Shown in pieces: positions 63,728 to 64,000 of a stretch of DNA of 64,000 nt. The number at the start of each line of letters is the position of its first letter. The first letter of the stretch is position 1. Below the pieces are notes generated by a model. That model saw only the letters and a list, made by a program, of their open reading frames with translations. It was not told where the DNA came from and ran no database searches. Where the stretch lies: positions 186,001 to 250,000 of the forward strand of contig CP126122.1 in assembly GCA_030123565.1 (NCBI GenBank), written 5' to 3'. Source of the DNA: Nitrospira sp. Lineage in GTDB: Bacteria; Nitrospirota; Nitrospiria; Nitrospirales; Nitrospiraceae. Position numbers and translations under genes: made by a program.

Positions 63728-64000
63728 GTGACAACACCACGATCGCTCTGGTTATCCCTCATGGGCCTATGGGTTGCTCTGGTTCTCCTGGGGACGGAAG
63801 CGCTGGCTGAAACGGTCTATGTGCAGGCCAGGACCGCGCAACTCCGCGCCGGGAAAACTTCGCTGGATGCCGTGGTGGGGAATGTGAAGTTCGGCGACGC
63901 CCTGGAGGTGGTCGGACGGGACGGCAGTTGGATGGAGGTGAAGACCTCGACCGGCGCGAGGGGATGGATCTTCGCCAACAAGACATCGCCTTCGAAACCG
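63728..64000 (+). CDS. SH3-domain exported protein, N-terminal part
   Basis: 91 codons to the window edge, GTG start with GGGAGGAAG ahead. Signal peptide (LWLSLMGLWVALVLLGTEALA) followed by a bacterial SH3-like stretch: YVQARTAQLRAGKTSLDAVVGNVKFGDALEVVGRDGSWMEVKTS and GARGWIFANKTS. Such domains bind cell-wall peptides or ligands. The C-terminus lies outside the window. Twenty-three bases after the cyclase, likely one operon. Confidence 0.75.
   Translation, partial: MTTPRSLWLSLMGLWVALVLLGTEALAETVYVQARTAQLRAGKTSLDAVVGNVKFGDALEVVGRDGSWMEVKTSTGARGWIFANKTSPSKP

Overview
The window is a GC-rich, gene-dense bacterial chromosome segment. The mixture of genes (MutS2, a LapA/LapB-like membrane TPR protein, MacA/MacB-type exporters, a Tll0287-like heme protein, many small secreted proteins, orphan LuxR-type DNA-binding proteins, a His-type Thi4 thiazole synthase and a class 1A-like dihydroorotate dehydrogenase) suggests the Nitrospirota, most likely Nitrospira or a close relative. 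That placement is inference from general family knowledge; no rRNA, nitrite oxidoreductase or other decisive marker lies in the window.

Layout. 1-1702: end of a polysaccharide/O-antigen ABC exporter (permease tail plus Wzt-like ATPase). 1877-4939: small secreted or regulatory proteins. 4946-10165, minus strand: YgfZ-like folate protein, degenerate receiver, TPR protein, Thi4 and ThiC, with a TPP riboswitch and terminator ahead of thiC. 10300-14345: small conserved protein, AraC regulator, then a beta-propeller protein, a methyltransferase and an AhpD-like protein. 14603-16982, minus: pyruvate kinase, tautomerase, ABM-like protein. 16384-21081 is the accessory part: a repeat element, an intact ISL3-type insertion sequence with an 8-bp target duplication, two AT-richer orphan genes and a strongly palindromic 200-bp element. 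21082-25740: nadA, ileS, lspA. 25756-26932, minus: a DUF2024-like protein and uppP. 27170-31322: coiled-coil lipoprotein and a MacA/MacB efflux system. 31372-35438, minus: HD-GYP protein, RusA-like nuclease, a second repeat element, MraZ, excisionase-like HTH, FmdB-like and ComF-like proteins. 35653-40427: LolD-like ATPase, pyrD, an orphan LuxR protein (minus) and a large FtsX-type permease. 40418-46950, minus: one compact cluster rplU-rpmA-obgE-proB-nadD-rsfS-LapAB-like-bioB. 47164-48090: ilvE. 48226-51678, minus: gap-pgk-tpiA-secG. 51847-64000: mutS2, a histidine kinase/response regulator pair, three small exported proteins, a Tll0287-like heme protein overlapping a protease-FGE fusion, a CHASE2 adenylate/guanylate cyclase and the start of an SH3-domain protein.

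Working together. The glycolytic block (gap, pgk, tpiA, with pyk elsewhere) and cofactor genes (thiC/thi4, nadA/nadD, bioB, pyrD) are housekeeping. Envelope functions recur: O-antigen export, UppP, LspA, LapAB-like, LolD/FtsX, MacAB, SecG. The 54.5-64 kb segment looks like a signalling and periplasm-facing region. The most unusual material is non-coding: two related elements with CTAG-ended inverted termini that overlap the stop codons of their neighbours, a family of GCTGA-rich repeats at gene 3' ends, a multi-branched palindrome at 20722-20920, and an rsfS gene with no ordinary start codon where the protein should begin.
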